64,000 nt of DNA from Zhihengliuella alba (GCF_039538765.1 NZ_BAABCJ010000006.1:1-64000); one strand, 5' to 3'. Positions 1 through 9,789 are shown, counted from the first letter of the stretch. Program-made: numbers and translations. Notes: generated from the letters alone by a model not told the origin.

Positions 1-536
1 AGCCGCTCCCCGGTGAGCGCCCGCCGGGGCAGGAGGGTCCGGGACAGCAGCAGCCGCCGGTTCGTCTCGGCGGTGCTGACCCGTTCGGCGTACCGGAACC
101 AGTCCGCGGTGCCCTTGAACTCCGGAAGGCCCCTCCCCGTGCCCGCAGCGCCGGCCCCGGCCAGGTCCGCCTCGTCGGCGGCCCTGGCCCCCAGCACCCG
201 CCCCTGATCCGAGCGACGGCCCACCGACTCGAGCACGTGCACCAGCGAGGCCGCGGCGTGGGCGTCCAGCGGGCCCGCGCACACCGCCTCGACCGTCTCG
301 ACCACCAACCCGTCCAACACGGCCGAGACCGCCTCCCACCGCTCCAACAGCCCCGCCACGTGCGGCGACACCGAAGCAGGGGACGAGGAAGAGATGTCGG
401 CGGCAGTGGCAGCGGGAGCGGCTGCGGCTGCGGCTGCGGAGACCGTAGCGGCGGCATCCCCCACGGCAGCAGGCGAGGCGCCCGCAGCCACTCCTGGCTC
501 CTCGCCCGCCCCGGTCGCTCCGCCGCTGAAATCCAT
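1..536 (-). CDS. DUF222 (13E12-type) protein, N-terminal part, runs off the window edge
   Basis: The reverse strand is open from an ATG at 534-536 to position 1, giving 178 codons with no stop, so the 3' end lies outside the window. A GGAGGAGG ribosome site sits about 7 bases upstream. The first 65 residues are low-complexity Ala/Ser/Pro. After that comes a helical region (HVAGLLERWEAVSAVLD, then VETVEAVCAGPLDAHAAASL) and then ADWFRYAERVSTAETNRR, which I recognise as the DUF222 pattern found before a C-terminal HNH nuclease domain in actinobacterial 13E12-repeat proteins. The HNH part, if present, would be beyond the left edge. The cellular role of the family is not established. The family call rests on pattern memory, not alignment. 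Confidence 0.72.
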   Translation of the reverse strand, partial: MDFSGGATGAGEEPGVAAGASPAAVGDAAATVSAAAAAAAPAATAADISSSSPASVSPHVAGLLERWEAVSAVLDGLVVETVEAVCAGPLDAHAAASLVHVLESVGRRSDQGRVLGARAADEADLAGAGAAGTGRGLPEFKGTADWFRYAERVSTAETNRRLLLSRTLLPRRALTGER

Positions 537-618
537 ACCCCCATCCTCCTCCCGCACCACCCTCACCACCCGGGACGGCAACCCGCCTGTGCACGACCAA
601 GACCCTCAACAGTCCTGT

Positions 619-693
619 GGAGGAAAAGCCGCTGGAGGAAGAGTCGTCGGAGGACGAGTCGCGGGAGAACGAGCCGTGGGAGGACGGCCGGGC
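619..693. repeat. five degenerate 15-base tandem repeats in the leader of the DUF222 gene
   Basis: Five consecutive 15-base units start at 619, 634, 649, 664 and 679, all variants of GGAGGAMGAGYCGNS. They lie about 80-160 bases upstream of the DUF222 start codon in the 335-base stretch between that gene and the SRPBCC gene, which otherwise holds only a strong hairpin. I see no convincing protein-coding use of them. Confidence 0.7.
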
Positions 694-728
694 GAAGGCT
701 GCCGGATAGTCGGGCCGCCACAGACGAC

Positions 729-767
729 GGCGGGACGGCAGCGGATGCTCTCCGCTGCCGTCCCGCC
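729..767 (-). terminator. 17-bp perfect hairpin downstream of the SRPBCC gene
   Basis: Bases 729-745 and 751-767 are perfectly complementary around a 5-base loop (tgctc). The hairpin lies 105 bases past the stop of the leftward SRPBCC gene and before the leftward DUF222 gene, so termination of the former is the simplest role. There is no clear U-run, which is common for actinobacterial hairpin terminators. Confidence 0.6.
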
Positions 768-871
768 TCTGCTCATCCATCAGTGGCACACCTGGATCGA
801 TGAGTTCCACGGGGCCACCTGTGGTGGAGCCGAGCTCCCCCAGTCAGGCGGATCCCGTGCCTGAAGCCCTC

Positions 872-1549
872 CTAGAGGCCGGCCGGGCCTGCCGTGCCCG
901 GCGTCGTCCCCGGCGTCGTGCCGCCGGTGCCGCCCGGGCCACTCGTCTCCTGACCACCGTGGACCTCGCCACGCCAGCCACCCTCGGCGCCCTTCTCCTC
1001 GACGAGCTTTTTGAAGTTCTTCAGGTCCTTCTTCACCTGCAGGTCGTCGAGGCCCAGCTTCCCGCCGACCTTCTCGAGGAACGTGGCGTCGTCCCACGTG
1101 AACTCGACGTCGACGCGCGTTCCCTCCCGCGACCGCGGGGCCTGGGCGCCGGCATCGTCGGTCCGTCCGAGATCGGGGTCGAGCCCGCGCGCCGCAGCGC
1201 TGCCCTCGAGGCCGGCCATGCCGGGGCCCGAGTTCCTCGGGTCGAGGGTCTCGTCGTCGACGTCGCGCTCGACGACCTCGACGGGGTGGAATGTGACGCG
1301 ACCGCTGTGGCTCTTGCCGTCGACGCTCTCCCAGGCGATGACCTGGTCCGGCACCTGATCGGTGATACGGGTGTCGAATTCGCGCTCGACCCCGCCGATC
1401 GAGGCGACCCAGTGGTTCGTGGTGTCGTCGATCTGGGTCACGCTCTCCACGGCGCCCATGAAGTTCGGGAACGACTCGAACTGGGTCCACTCGTTGTAGG
1501 CCGTCCGTACCGGTACGGCGACTTCGATGCTCTCGTTGACGGTTGCCAT
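872..1549 (-). CDS. SRPBCC family (START/Bet v1-like) protein
   Basis: A 225-residue protein beginning MATVNESIEVAVPVRTAYNEW, with the typical SRPBCC opening of a beta strand and the T-x-Y-x-x-W-T-x-F helix, followed by FPNFMGAVESV and the WVASIGGVEREFD strand. This is the polyketide cyclase/dehydrase-like lipid-binding fold. The fold covers about residues 1-185 and includes an insert of about 50 charged residues near 95-145. The last 35 residues are a Gly/Thr/Pro-rich tail. I chose the ATG at 1547-1549 because GGAGAG lies just upstream; an in-frame start 21 codons earlier has no such site. No ligand or pathway can be deduced, and it is transcribed alone. Confidence 0.75.
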   Translation of the reverse strand: MATVNESIEVAVPVRTAYNEWTQFESFPNFMGAVESVTQIDDTTNHWVASIGGVEREFDTRITDQVPDQVIAWESVDGKSHSGRVTFHPVEVVERDVDDETLDPRNSGPGMAGLEGSAAARGLDPDLGRTDDAGAQAPRSREGTRVDVEFTWDDATFLEKVGGKLGLDDLQVKKDLKNFKKLVEEKGAEGGWRGEVHGGQETSGPGGTGGTTPGTTPGTAGPAGL

Positions 1550-1743
1550 GATGCTCTCCTTCGATCGGGATTCGAGCTCTTTGCGCTGGTCTGCGACTCC
1601 GAGGCCTGCCAAGGGGCCCGGACTTTCACGCTAGGACCCGCTTCCGGCCCTGTGAACCCCGCCATGCTCCGAATCTGCTGGAAACAACCTGAGCGCGGCT
1701 CGCGGCCTTCCAATTGCCCCGATCCGCGCGCGCTCGCGTCGAC

Positions 1744-3356
1744 TCAGAGTCGGAGGTCGCGCCTGCGGACCAGCGCCAGTCCCGCCGCGGCGAGGACGAC
1801 GGCGGCTGCCGCGGCCGCCACCAGCGGCGTCGCGTCCGCGCTGCCCTCCCCCGCGAGCGTCAGGGCATCGATTCTGCCGAACGGCTCGATCTCCAGCACG
1901 GCCTCCGGCAGCTCGAAGAGCGGCCCGTACATCCCCACCACGAACACCGCGACGAGCACCGACCACAGGGGCACGTTGCTCCAGCCCAGCCCGTAAAGGA
2001 GCATCGCCGCGGCGATCCAGCACGCGACCAGCGGTCCGTACGCGAGGGCGGCGAGCGCGAACTCCCCGACGGCGCCGGTCCCTACCTCGGTCGAGGCGCC
2101 CACGCCCAGCCCGGCGCCGGCGACGGCCAGCAGCACGAGGCTCGCGCCGACGTGCACCAGCAGGGGGATCCCAGCCCAGCGCGGCCGCTGCACGGCACCG
2201 GCGAGGGCCAACTCGGCTCTCCCCTCGGCCTCGTCGGAGCGCAGTCGGTGGGTCGCTGCGAGCCCGTACACGGCCACGGCCATCGCGAAGAACTTCAGGA
2301 AGGCGCCCATCGCCTCGGAGACGAGGCCCGCCATGGCCTCCTCGTCCGCCGGGTCGACGCCGAGGACGGCGAGCAGCTGCGGCTGGGACGCCATCGTCTC
2401 GGCCATGGGACCGGCGATCGAGCCGGTCAGGGCACCGAAGACGAACAGGCCCACGGCCCACCACAGGATCCGCCCGCGCTCGAGCCGTAGCGTCAGCCCC
2501 GTCAGCGTCCTCCCGGCGGCCGTGGCGCGCTCGCGACCGCGACGGTCCGGGAGCAGGCCGGCGCCGACGTCTCGCCGTGCCTCCAGCGCGTACCCGAGCA
2601 CCGCGCCGGCGACGGCGAGCGCGAGGAGCAGGAGCAGCGGCCACCAGCGCAGGTCCACGAAGAGCCGCATCTGCTGCGCCCACCCGATCGGCGAGGCCCA
2701 GGAGAGGGCGCTGCCGCCGCGTTCCTGGGCGTCGCCGACAGCCCGGAGGACGTAGGCGGCGCCCAGCACGGCGCCGGCCATGCCCGAGGCCGCGCGGGCA
2801 TGGGAGCTCAGCTGCGCCGTCGTGGCGGCGATGCCGCCGAACACCAGTCCGACGGCGGCGATCGCCGTGCCGTACGCCCACGAGTCCGCGGCGGGCAGCC
2901 CGGCGACGAGGAGCGCCGCGGACAGCAGCGCTCCGACCACGGCGTTGGCGACCAGGAGCACCGTGAGGGCCGCCGCGAGCTGGGCGTGCCGACCCAGCGG
3001 CGCGGCGCGCAGCAGCTCGGTACGCCCTGCCTCCTCGTCACCCCGGGTGTGCCGGACGACGAGCAGGAGGGACATGATGGCCACTGCGACGCCGAGGAAG
3101 CCCAGCATCTCGTTGGCCATGAGGGCACCGATCGTGTAGTGGTCCAGGCCGTAGCCCGGCCCCGCCATCATGGCGCCGGCCGGCTCGGCCATGACGGCGG
3201 CGCGGGCCTGGAGCCCGTCCTCGCCGAAGACTCGGGGCAAGGCGAGGGACGCGTAGGCGGCGAAGCCGGAGAGCAGCAGCGCCCAGACGAGCAGTCGCGC
3301 GCGGTCCTCCGCGAGCATGGACCGGACCAGCCGCCCGGTCCCGGCGAACGTGGTGG

Positions 3357-3360
<4 letters not shown>
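1744..3360 (-). CDS. ABC-2 type exporter permease, two-half 12-TM type
   Basis: A 538-residue integral membrane protein with about twelve hydrophobic segments in two similar halves (residues about 20-270 and 300-535). The halves are separated by a basic cytoplasmic stretch, DRRGRERATAAGRTLTG. This is the architecture of actinobacterial exporter permeases often labelled polyketide-antibiotic transporters. Its ATG overlaps the stop of the ATPase gene by ATGA (3357-3360), so the two are almost certainly co-translated partners. The TetR gene at the head of the operon suggests a drug- or metabolite-inducible efflux pump. The substrate is unknown. Confidence 0.8.
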
Positions 3361-4399
<1,039 letters not shown>

Positions 4400-4400
<1 letters not shown>

Positions 4401-5131
4401 CAGTCCTCCCGGTGTGGTGCGGCGGTGCGTGGTGCAGCGGTGCGTGGTGCAGCGGTGTGCGAAGCGCCGGTGTCTGCAGGGTCCTCGCCGGTGCGGCCGG
4501 TGGCCTCCCTGAAGGCGTCGAGCGTGTCCGTGCCGGCGTACACGCCGTGGGTGTAGAGCTCGACCATGGACAGTCCGTGCTCCGCGATGTACTGGTTCAG
4601 GAACTCGGACAGCGTCGCGGGCGAGAGCTCGTCGGCGCCGTCCCCGGTGTAGAGGGTGAGGGCCAAGAGCGCCGAGCCGAACCCCATGACGGTGAGCGTG
4701 CGGGCCCGGGCCTCCTCGTCGAGCGAGGGCTTCAGGAGGCCGCTGGCGACGCCGTCGGCGATCCAGACCAGGGCGTCGGAGGCGAAGTGGTCGATCAGCC
4801 GGGCCGCGGCCGAGCCTCCGGCCTGGAGGCTGCGCAGGCAGTAGGCCACGGGGACCGCGTACGCCTCGATCCGGCTCATCGCCGCCAGCGATGCCATTGC
4901 CCCGCCGGCGACCGACTCCTGCTTGGCGGTCATGATCAGCCCCAGGACGTGGTCGTCGCAGGCGGCCCGCAGCCCCTCCTTGGATCCGAAGTGGTGATTG
5001 ATCAGGCCCACGCTCACGCCGGCGGCCTGCGCGATGGAGCGCACGCTCGCCGAGTAGCCGCTGCGGGCGATCTGTTCGATCGCCGCGTCGCGGATCCTCG
5101 CGCGTGTGGTCACATCCTGCTCCGCCGTCAC
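4400..5131 (-). CDS. TetR family transcriptional regulator of the exporter operon
   Basis: A 243-residue one-component repressor. Residues about 10-60 form the TetR helix-turn-helix (RARIRDAAIEQIARSGYSA, then SVRSIAQAAGVSVGLINHHF). The remainder is the helical ligand-binding domain. The start is GTG at 5129-5131 with GAGGGG upstream. It is the first gene of a three-gene operon with the ATPase and permease, each junction being an ATGA overlap, and an inverted repeat overlaps the operon promoter, so autoregulation is likely. The C-terminus carries a three-unit TAAPR repeat encoded by a perfect-length 15-base tandem repeat. The inducer is unknown. Confidence 0.85.
4414..4458. repeat. three 15-base tandem repeats inside the TetR gene
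   Basis: Units at 4414-4428, 4429-4443 and 4444-4458 differ at only two positions and encode three copies of a T-A-A-P-(R/H) pentapeptide at the C-terminus of the TetR protein. Because the unit is a multiple of three, copy-number change would alter tail length without breaking the frame. Confidence 0.75.
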
Positions 5132-5149
5132 GTGATCCCCTCGATCGCA

Positions 5150-5196
5150 ATTGAACGCTTGTTCAGGATGCTATACACGCGTTCAATCGCCGTCAA
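5150..5196 (-). promoter_or_regulatory. promoter and inverted-repeat operator of the TetR-exporter operon
   Basis: On the minus strand TTGACG (5196-5191) and TAGCAT are 17 bases apart (TATAGC lies two bases earlier), a good housekeeping-type promoter. A 9-bp perfect inverted repeat, ATTGAACGC at 5150-5158 and GCGTTCAAT at 5179-5187, spans it, and a smaller nested repeat, TGAAC-GCTT-GTTCA, starts at 5152. The layout fits repression by the TetR protein encoded directly downstream. Confidence 0.6.
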
Positions 5197-5257
5197 GGGA
5201 TCATTTCAATCCCGTCACGACTGCGGTCTGACCAGTGACGCAGGACACGCCGTGCCT

Positions 5258-6319
5258 ATGCTGGAGGGCATGGAGAGGAACCGGAGCAGCCAGCGGCCCC
5301 GCCGCACTCAACGTCCGGCACGGACGGTGCGCGGACGCCTCGCCCTCGCGGGCCTGGCCGTCCTGACGACGGCGGCCCTGACGGGGTGCGAGGTGCTGCC
5401 GGAGGTCTTCCCCAAGACCTTCCCCAGCACCGAGGCCAGCGAGGCTCCGCCGAGCGTGCGGGCGACGCCTGCCGCCGAGGGCGAGTGGAAGCAGGTGACC
5501 ACGCAGGCCGGGGACATGTCCTTCTCGGTCCGCAAGGACTGGACCGTGCTCCCGGTCCCCGCGGACCCGACGAGCTCTACCACCGGGATCCCGGCCTACG
5601 AGGTCCTCGACGCGGAGGACCGCGTCCTGGCGACCCTCCAGCAGAATCCGGGCCGCGGGACCCGCACCGCCCTGCCGGGGTCGACCTTCACGCCGGTGGA
5701 CACGGTCCCGGCGCCCGAGGCGACCTACCTGGACACGGGCGAGAGCGCCGTCGTGCTGGATCTGACCACGCACCTGAACGCGGACTCCGTGCTCTCCTAC
5801 GGCCTGACGAGCGGCACGGAGGTCACCACCGCGGTGGCCCGCGGCGGGCAGGTGCCGCTCGGCGGCGGACTGCGCGGCTACCCGAAGCTTGCCGGCCCCC
5901 TGTTCTTCCAGGGGCGGGCCGACCTCGGCGCGGACGCCTCCCACACCCGGCAGGAGGACGCGCTCGCGTTCGCGGAGCAGTACGTCTTCACGCAGGAGTA
6001 CGCCGACGTGGTGCACATGCTGCAGTCGCTGCGCTACCATCCGGAGCGCGCGACGCCCGCCGAGTGCGAGGGCGCGGCCTTCCGATTCGAGACGGTGAAC
6101 GTGGACTGCGATGCGGTGCTGGACATCTACCACACGGCACGGATCGCAGAGGAGTTCGACGCCCGCACCGGCTCGCTGGCCCGCGTGCAGGAGCGGTGGC
6201 TCTGCCGGCTCAAGGAGCTCGGCGCGGAACTCGACGGTCTGCCGCCGGGCTACGGAATCGACGGCAAGTGCCGACTCGAGGACGGCTACGGCACCTTCAC
6301 GGCATTCTGGAAGGAGTAG
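5258..6319 (+). CDS. putative lipoprotein of unknown function
   Basis: About 353 residues. After a basic N-terminus there is a hydrophobic signal segment (LALAGLAVLTTAALTG) ending in the lipobox L-T-G-C near residue 45, so the mature protein should be lipid-anchored outside the membrane. Residues about 75-280 resemble a beta-rich sensor-like region (GDMSFSVRKDWTVLPVP and later ESAVVLDLTTHLNADSV). The last 80 residues contain four Cys (ECEGA, VDCDAVLD, WLCRL, GKCRLED) that could form disulfides. I could not assign a family. The start is uncertain: ATG 5258 or ATG 5270. It is divergent from the TetR-exporter operon. Confidence 0.65.
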   Translation: MLEGMERNRSSQRPRRTQRPARTVRGRLALAGLAVLTTAALTGCEVLPEVFPKTFPSTEASEAPPSVRATPAAEGEWKQVTTQAGDMSFSVRKDWTVLPVPADPTSSTTGIPAYEVLDAEDRVLATLQQNPGRGTRTALPGSTFTPVDTVPAPEATYLDTGESAVVLDLTTHLNADSVLSYGLTSGTEVTTAVARGGQVPLGGGLRGYPKLAGPLFFQGRADLGADASHTRQEDALAFAEQYVFTQEYADVVHMLQSLRYHPERATPAECEGAAFRFETVNVDCDAVLDIYHTARIAEEFDARTGSLARVQERWLCRLKELGAELDGLPPGYGIDGKCRLEDGYGTFTAFWKE

Positions 6320-6344
6320 CCTCGAGCGCCCGCGGGGCACCCGG

Positions 6345-6665
6345 TCAGTCGACCTGGAGCTCGCCCATGCGGTCCCAGCCCTCGCCCTCGACCATGCGGC
6401 TGACGATCCGCGGCGTCTCGGCGAGCAGCGGGCGCATCGTCTCGAGTCCCCGCTTGAAGTGCTCGCTGGTCACGTGGGCCTCCCCGGCGTCGTCCTTGAA
6501 GGCCTCGACGAGGACGAACTCGTTCGGGTCCTCGACGCTCCGCGACCACTCGAACCAGAGGTTGCCCTCCTCGGCGCGCGTGGCCTCCGTGAACGCCCGG
6601 TTCTTCTCGATGAACGTCTCGGCTTCCTCCGGCTTGACCTTGTACTTCACCACGATGAAAATCAT
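6345..6665 (-). CDS. antibiotic biosynthesis monooxygenase (ABM) domain protein
   Basis: A 106-residue single-domain protein. MIFIVVKYKVKPEEAETFIE, ATRAEEGNLWFEWSRSVEDP, EFVLVEAFKD and AHVTSEHFK reproduce the order of conserved elements in the ABM/YgiN quinol-monooxygenase fold, a ferredoxin-like barrel that usually dimerises. The nine-base gap to the upstream NAD(P)-binding gene implies co-transcription with it. Members act on small aromatic or quinol compounds without cofactor; the substrate here is unknown. Confidence 0.8.
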   Translation of the reverse strand: MIFIVVKYKVKPEEAETFIEKNRAFTEATRAEEGNLWFEWSRSVEDPNEFVLVEAFKDDAGEAHVTSEHFKRGLETMRPLLAETPRIVSRMVEGEGWDRMGELQVD

Positions 6666-6674
6666 GCCTCCACC

Positions 6675-7697
6675 CTAGGCCCGACCACCCCGGGCTTGCA
6701 GCGCCTCCGCGCGTGAGGGCGATGACACCATCGCCTCGACGCTCCGCTGCCACGCGGTGGGCCCGCCGAGCGCCGCCTCGAGCTCGGCGCTCGCGACCAG
6801 GCTCGAACCCCGGCGCCAGAGCGGCTGCAGGCGCGCGATCTCCTTCATGGTCCGGCTCGCGGTCCCCAGCGCCGCGACGGTCCATTGCGGCACCACCCCG
6901 GGTCGGGAGCTCCCGGGCCGCGTCGTCCGCCCCTCCTGCACCCCGCGTGCCCCGCGCCCCGCCCCGCCGGAGTCGACGACGCGCTGCGCATGCTGGCAGA
7001 CCTCGCGAAGGGTGGGCGCCGACGACGGGGCGATGAGCAGCCGGTGGCCGCCGGACCGGAGGACGGCGTCGGCGTGACCGCCCGCCCAGACCATCGCCGC
7101 GGCCAGGTCGGCGAGCTCGGTGAACCCATGGGGCACGTCGGGATCGCCCAGGAGCACCGGCCGGCGGCCGGCGGCGACCCGGTCGGTGACGGTCAGGCGG
7201 ACGACGCTGGAGGCCGCGTGCGTGGCGGGGCCGATGAGGTCGCCCGCCAGGACGCTGAGGGCCCGGGCGGCGTGCTCCTCGCGGGCCTGGAGCAGCCGCT
7301 GCCGGACGCGGCCCTTGTGGTCCGCGGGTGCGAAGCCCGCGCGGTCGTGCAGGCGAGCGGCGTCCGCGGCGAAGGCGTAGGTGGACTCGGGGAAGACGAC
7401 GACGGCGCCGGCGCCCGCGGCGGCGTCCAGGACGGTGCGCTCCAGCCGAGGGAGCGTACGCTCCCAGACGCGGGCGTCGTAGGCCGCGTGGAAGCAGGCG
7501 AACACGGCGTCGACGCCGCCGATCGCGGACGCCACGTCCCACTCGCTCCCGGCGTCGCCGACCCGGTGACGGGCGCCCTCCACGAGCCCCGCGGGCACGG
7601 AGCGGGACATCACCGTCGTCGCGACGCCCTGCCCCACGAGGTCCTCCGCGACCCTCGCGCCGATCTGACCGTGCCCGATCACCAGTGCCGATTCCAT
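6675..7697 (-). CDS. NAD(P)-binding epimerase/dehydratase-like protein
   Basis: A 340-residue protein with an N-terminal Rossmann motif, ALVIGHGQIGARVAEDL (G-x-G-x-x-G, residues about 8-13), followed by GVDAVFACFHAAY and VVVFPESTYAFA, which match NAD(P)H-dependent epimerase or atypical short-chain reductase folds. No Y-x-x-x-K catalytic pair is evident after the STYAF segment, so the enzymatic role is open. It heads a two-gene unit with the ABM-domain gene and is divergent from a TetR gene. Matched palindromes in the shared intergenic region suggest control by that regulator. A redox or quinone stress function is plausible but only inferred. Confidence 0.7.
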   Translation of the reverse strand: MESALVIGHGQIGARVAEDLVGQGVATTVMSRSVPAGLVEGARHRVGDAGSEWDVASAIGGVDAVFACFHAAYDARVWERTLPRLERTVLDAAAGAGAVVVFPESTYAFAADAARLHDRAGFAPADHKGRVRQRLLQAREEHAARALSVLAGDLIGPATHAASSVVRLTVTDRVAAGRRPVLLGDPDVPHGFTELADLAAAMVWAGGHADAVLRSGGHRLLIAPSSAPTLREVCQHAQRVVDSGGAGRGARGVQEGRTTRPGSSRPGVVPQWTVAALGTASRTMKEIARLQPLWRRGSSLVASAELEAALGGPTAWQRSVEAMVSSPSRAEALQARGGRA

Positions 7698-7735
7698 ACC
7701 GTCTCCCTCATGTCACGACGCCACCGCGTCATTTG

Positions 7736-7806
7736 CGAGAGCGGTGCTCTCGTTTGGATGACACGAGCCTAGAGGTCCCGACGATAGAAAACAAGAGCAC
7801 TGCTCT
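7736..7806. promoter_or_regulatory. paired palindromic operators between the NAD(P)-binding gene and TetR
   Basis: Two related palindromes lie between the divergent genes: CGAGAGC-GGT-GCTCTCG at 7736-7752 and AGAGC-ACT-GCTCT at 7794-7806. Their centres are 56 bases apart. Shared half-site sequence and position make them likely binding sites for the adjacent TetR regulator. Confidence 0.6.
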
Positions 7807-7847
7807 CAAAGGTGATGGCCGCTCTCGGAGTTGCTAGGATCCGGCCC

Positions 7848-8528
7848 ATGGAGCAACCCGGGAAACCCTTGACGCCACGCCAGGCCGCGCGCCAGGAGAC
7901 GGAGGCCGCGGTCCTGCGGATCGGCAACCGGCTCCTCGACGAGCAGGGAGCGGACGGGCTCTCCCTGCGAGCGATCGCCCGCGAGCTCGGCATGGTCTCC
8001 AGCGCCCTGTACCGCTACGTCGCCAACCGGGACCAGCTGATCACCCTGCTGATCACGCGGGCCTACAACGATCTGGCCGACGCCGTGGACGCGGCCCTGG
8101 AGCACCGCGAGGACAGCATCCAGGCCCTCGGGACGGCGATGCTGGCCTGGTCCCGCAGCCACCCCCAGCGCTGGGCGCTGCTGTACGGCACACCGCTGGC
8201 CGACTACCGGGCCCCGGCCGAGACGACCGTCGCCCCCGGCACCCGCGTCATGGCCCAGGTCGCCCGGCTCGCCGCGGCACTGCCGGAGCCCGGGCCCGAC
8301 TGGCTCGGCGCCGAGGCGGCCGCGGACCATCCGGTCACACCGCTCCTGCAGGAGAGCCTGGCGGACCTGGGACTGACCGCGTCCCCCCGGGCGGCGCTGC
8401 GCGCTCTGTCGATCTGGGTGGGCCTGGTGGGAATGGTCAACGCGCTGCGCTTCCAGCAGCTCGGCCCGGGGTTCGACGGCGCCGAGGAGGCGTTGCTGCG
8501 CACGCACCTGGACTACCTGACCCGTTGA
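7848..8528 (+). CDS. TetR family regulator
   Basis: A 226-residue protein with a TetR helix-turn-helix at about residues 15-65 (TEAAVLRIGNRLLDEQGADG, then SLRAIARELGMVSSALYRYV) followed by a WHG-type ligand-binding domain (LAWSRSHPQRWALLYG). I chose the ATG at 7848; a GTG at 7812 would add 12 residues but would run through the operator region. It is divergent from the NAD(P)-binding/ABM pair, which is its likely target. The effector is unknown. Confidence 0.83.
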   Translation: MEQPGKPLTPRQAARQETEAAVLRIGNRLLDEQGADGLSLRAIARELGMVSSALYRYVANRDQLITLLITRAYNDLADAVDAALEHREDSIQALGTAMLAWSRSHPQRWALLYGTPLADYRAPAETTVAPGTRVMAQVARLAAALPEPGPDWLGAEAAADHPVTPLLQESLADLGLTASPRAALRALSIWVGLVGMVNALRFQQLGPGFDGAEEALLRTHLDYLTR

Positions 8529-8557
8529 TCCCGGACGGCACGGCCCCGGAGCGAGTC

Positions 8558-8938
8558 CTAGTCGCCGGCCAGCCACCGCCAGCCCAGTGCCTCGCGGTCC
8601 GCCGCCGGCAGCGACGCGACCACCAGGTCGTAGGAGTCCTCGATCAGGTCCCCGACCATGTCCGCCGGCAGCGCGGGGCAGTCCACCGTCACCCAGTGGC
8701 GCTTGTTCATGTGGTAGCCGGGCGTGATCGCCTCATGCGCCGCGCGCAGCTGCTCGCCGAGCGCCGGGTCCGCCTTCAGATTGGCCGTGGTCCCGTCCGT
8801 CCACACGAGCGCGAACATCTTGGCGCGCCCCGCCGACCGGCCACGGACCTTGTAGACATGCGTGTCCGGCCCGAACGGCTGATCCTCGAACGCGCCGGGC
8901 AGGGCCAGCAGGAGCCGGCGGAGTGCAGCGAAGTCCAC
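8558..8938 (-). CDS. MmcQ/YjbR family protein
   Basis: A 126-residue protein. The order RRLLLALPGAFEDQPFGPD, VYKVRGRSAGRAKMFALVW, LKADPALGEQLR and NKRHWVTVDC matches the MmcQ/YjbR (CyaY-like fold) family, sometimes called DNA-binding; its biochemical function is unsettled. The start is GTG at 8936-8938. Only 23 bases separate it from the divergent DUF1206 gene, so one of the two is probably leaderless or uses a promoter inside the other gene. Confidence 0.8.
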   Translation of the reverse strand: MDFAALRRLLLALPGAFEDQPFGPDTHVYKVRGRSAGRAKMFALVWTDGTTANLKADPALGEQLRAAHEAITPGYHMNKRHWVTVDCPALPADMVGDLIEDSYDLVVASLPAADREALGWRWLAGD

Positions 8939-8961
8939 CCGCTCACTCTATGCTGTCCGCT

Positions 8962-9789
8962 ATGACGGGCACAGCACCCTCCCAGCGCGACTCGGGCGAC
9001 TCCCGCCCGGTCGAGGCGGCGCGCTCCGCCGCCCACGACGGCCGCTTCGCCGCCGTCGCCCGTTCCGGCTACGCCACCAGCGGCCTGCTGCACATGGTGC
9101 TCGGCTGGCTGACGGCGATCGTCGCCTCCGGCGGGAGCGCCTCCGCGGACTACAGCGGCGCGCTGCAGGCGGTGGCCGCCCAGCCGTTCGGCGTCGTGGC
9201 ACTCGTCCTCGCCGGCGCGGCCTGCGCACTGCTGGGGCTGTGGAACGCGGGCCGGGCGGTCTTCGGCCGCGACGGGGTGCGCAGCCGCCTGGGTGCCGCC
9301 GGGACGACCGCGGTCTACCTGGTCATCGGTCTCACCGTCCTGCGCTATGCATTCGGCGCGCGCAGCAGCGCGTCGCAGTCCACGCGGAGCCTCTCGGCGG
9401 AGCTGATGACCAACCCCCTCGGCTCGGGCCTGCTGATCGCCACCGGCGCGGTCATCCTGATCGTCGCCGGCTACCACGTCTTCAAGGGCGTCGCCCGGAA
9501 GTTCCTGGACGATCTCAAGGGCCTGCCGAACACCCCGGTGCGCGGGACCGTGACCGTGCTCGGCACCGCGGGGTACGTCGCGAAGGGCCTGGTGCTCGGC
9601 GCACTGGGACTGCTGTTCGTGGTGGCCACCGTGCAGCACGACCCGTCCGACTCGAGCGGGCTCGACGGCGCCGTGCAGGCCGTGCGCGACCAGCCGTTCG
9701 GCCCCTCGATCCTGCTCGCCCTCGCGATCGGCCTGGTCCTGTACGGGGCGTACCAGATCGTCCGGGCCCGCTACGACACCATGGAGTGA
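8962..9789 (+). CDS. DUF1206 family integral membrane protein
   Basis: About 275 residues with six hydrophobic segments arranged as three repeats of a two-helix unit, each starting with a related motif: VARSGYATSGLLHMVLG, LGAAGTTAVYLVIG and LGTAGYVAKGLVLGALG. Each repeat carries a P-F-G motif or equivalent after it (QPFGVVALVLA, QPFGPSILLAL). This triplicated organisation is the DUF1206 signature in actinobacteria. No transport activity is known for the family. ATG at 8950 is an alternative start; neither start has a good ribosome site. Confidence 0.8.
   Translation: MTGTAPSQRDSGDSRPVEAARSAAHDGRFAAVARSGYATSGLLHMVLGWLTAIVASGGSASADYSGALQAVAAQPFGVVALVLAGAACALLGLWNAGRAVFGRDGVRSRLGAAGTTAVYLVIGLTVLRYAFGARSSASQSTRSLSAELMTNPLGSGLLIATGAVILIVAGYHVFKGVARKFLDDLKGLPNTPVRGTVTVLGTAGYVAKGLVLGALGLLFVVATVQHDPSDSSGLDGAVQAVRDQPFGPSILLALAIGLVLYGAYQIVRARYDTME

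Noticed and set aside
13..207. A 64-codon plus-strand frame at the left edge
   Set aside because: The opposite strand encodes the DUF222 protein with a good ribosome site and family motifs; the plus frame has no coding character.
421..438. Hexanucleotide GCTGCG repeat in the DUF222 gene as a phase-variation tract
   Set aside because: Only three copies, in a low-complexity Ala-coding region, and a multiple of three, so slippage would not switch the gene off.
619..693. CRISPR array
   Set aside because: The units are 15 bases, contiguous and degenerate with no spacers, so this is a simple tandem repeat.
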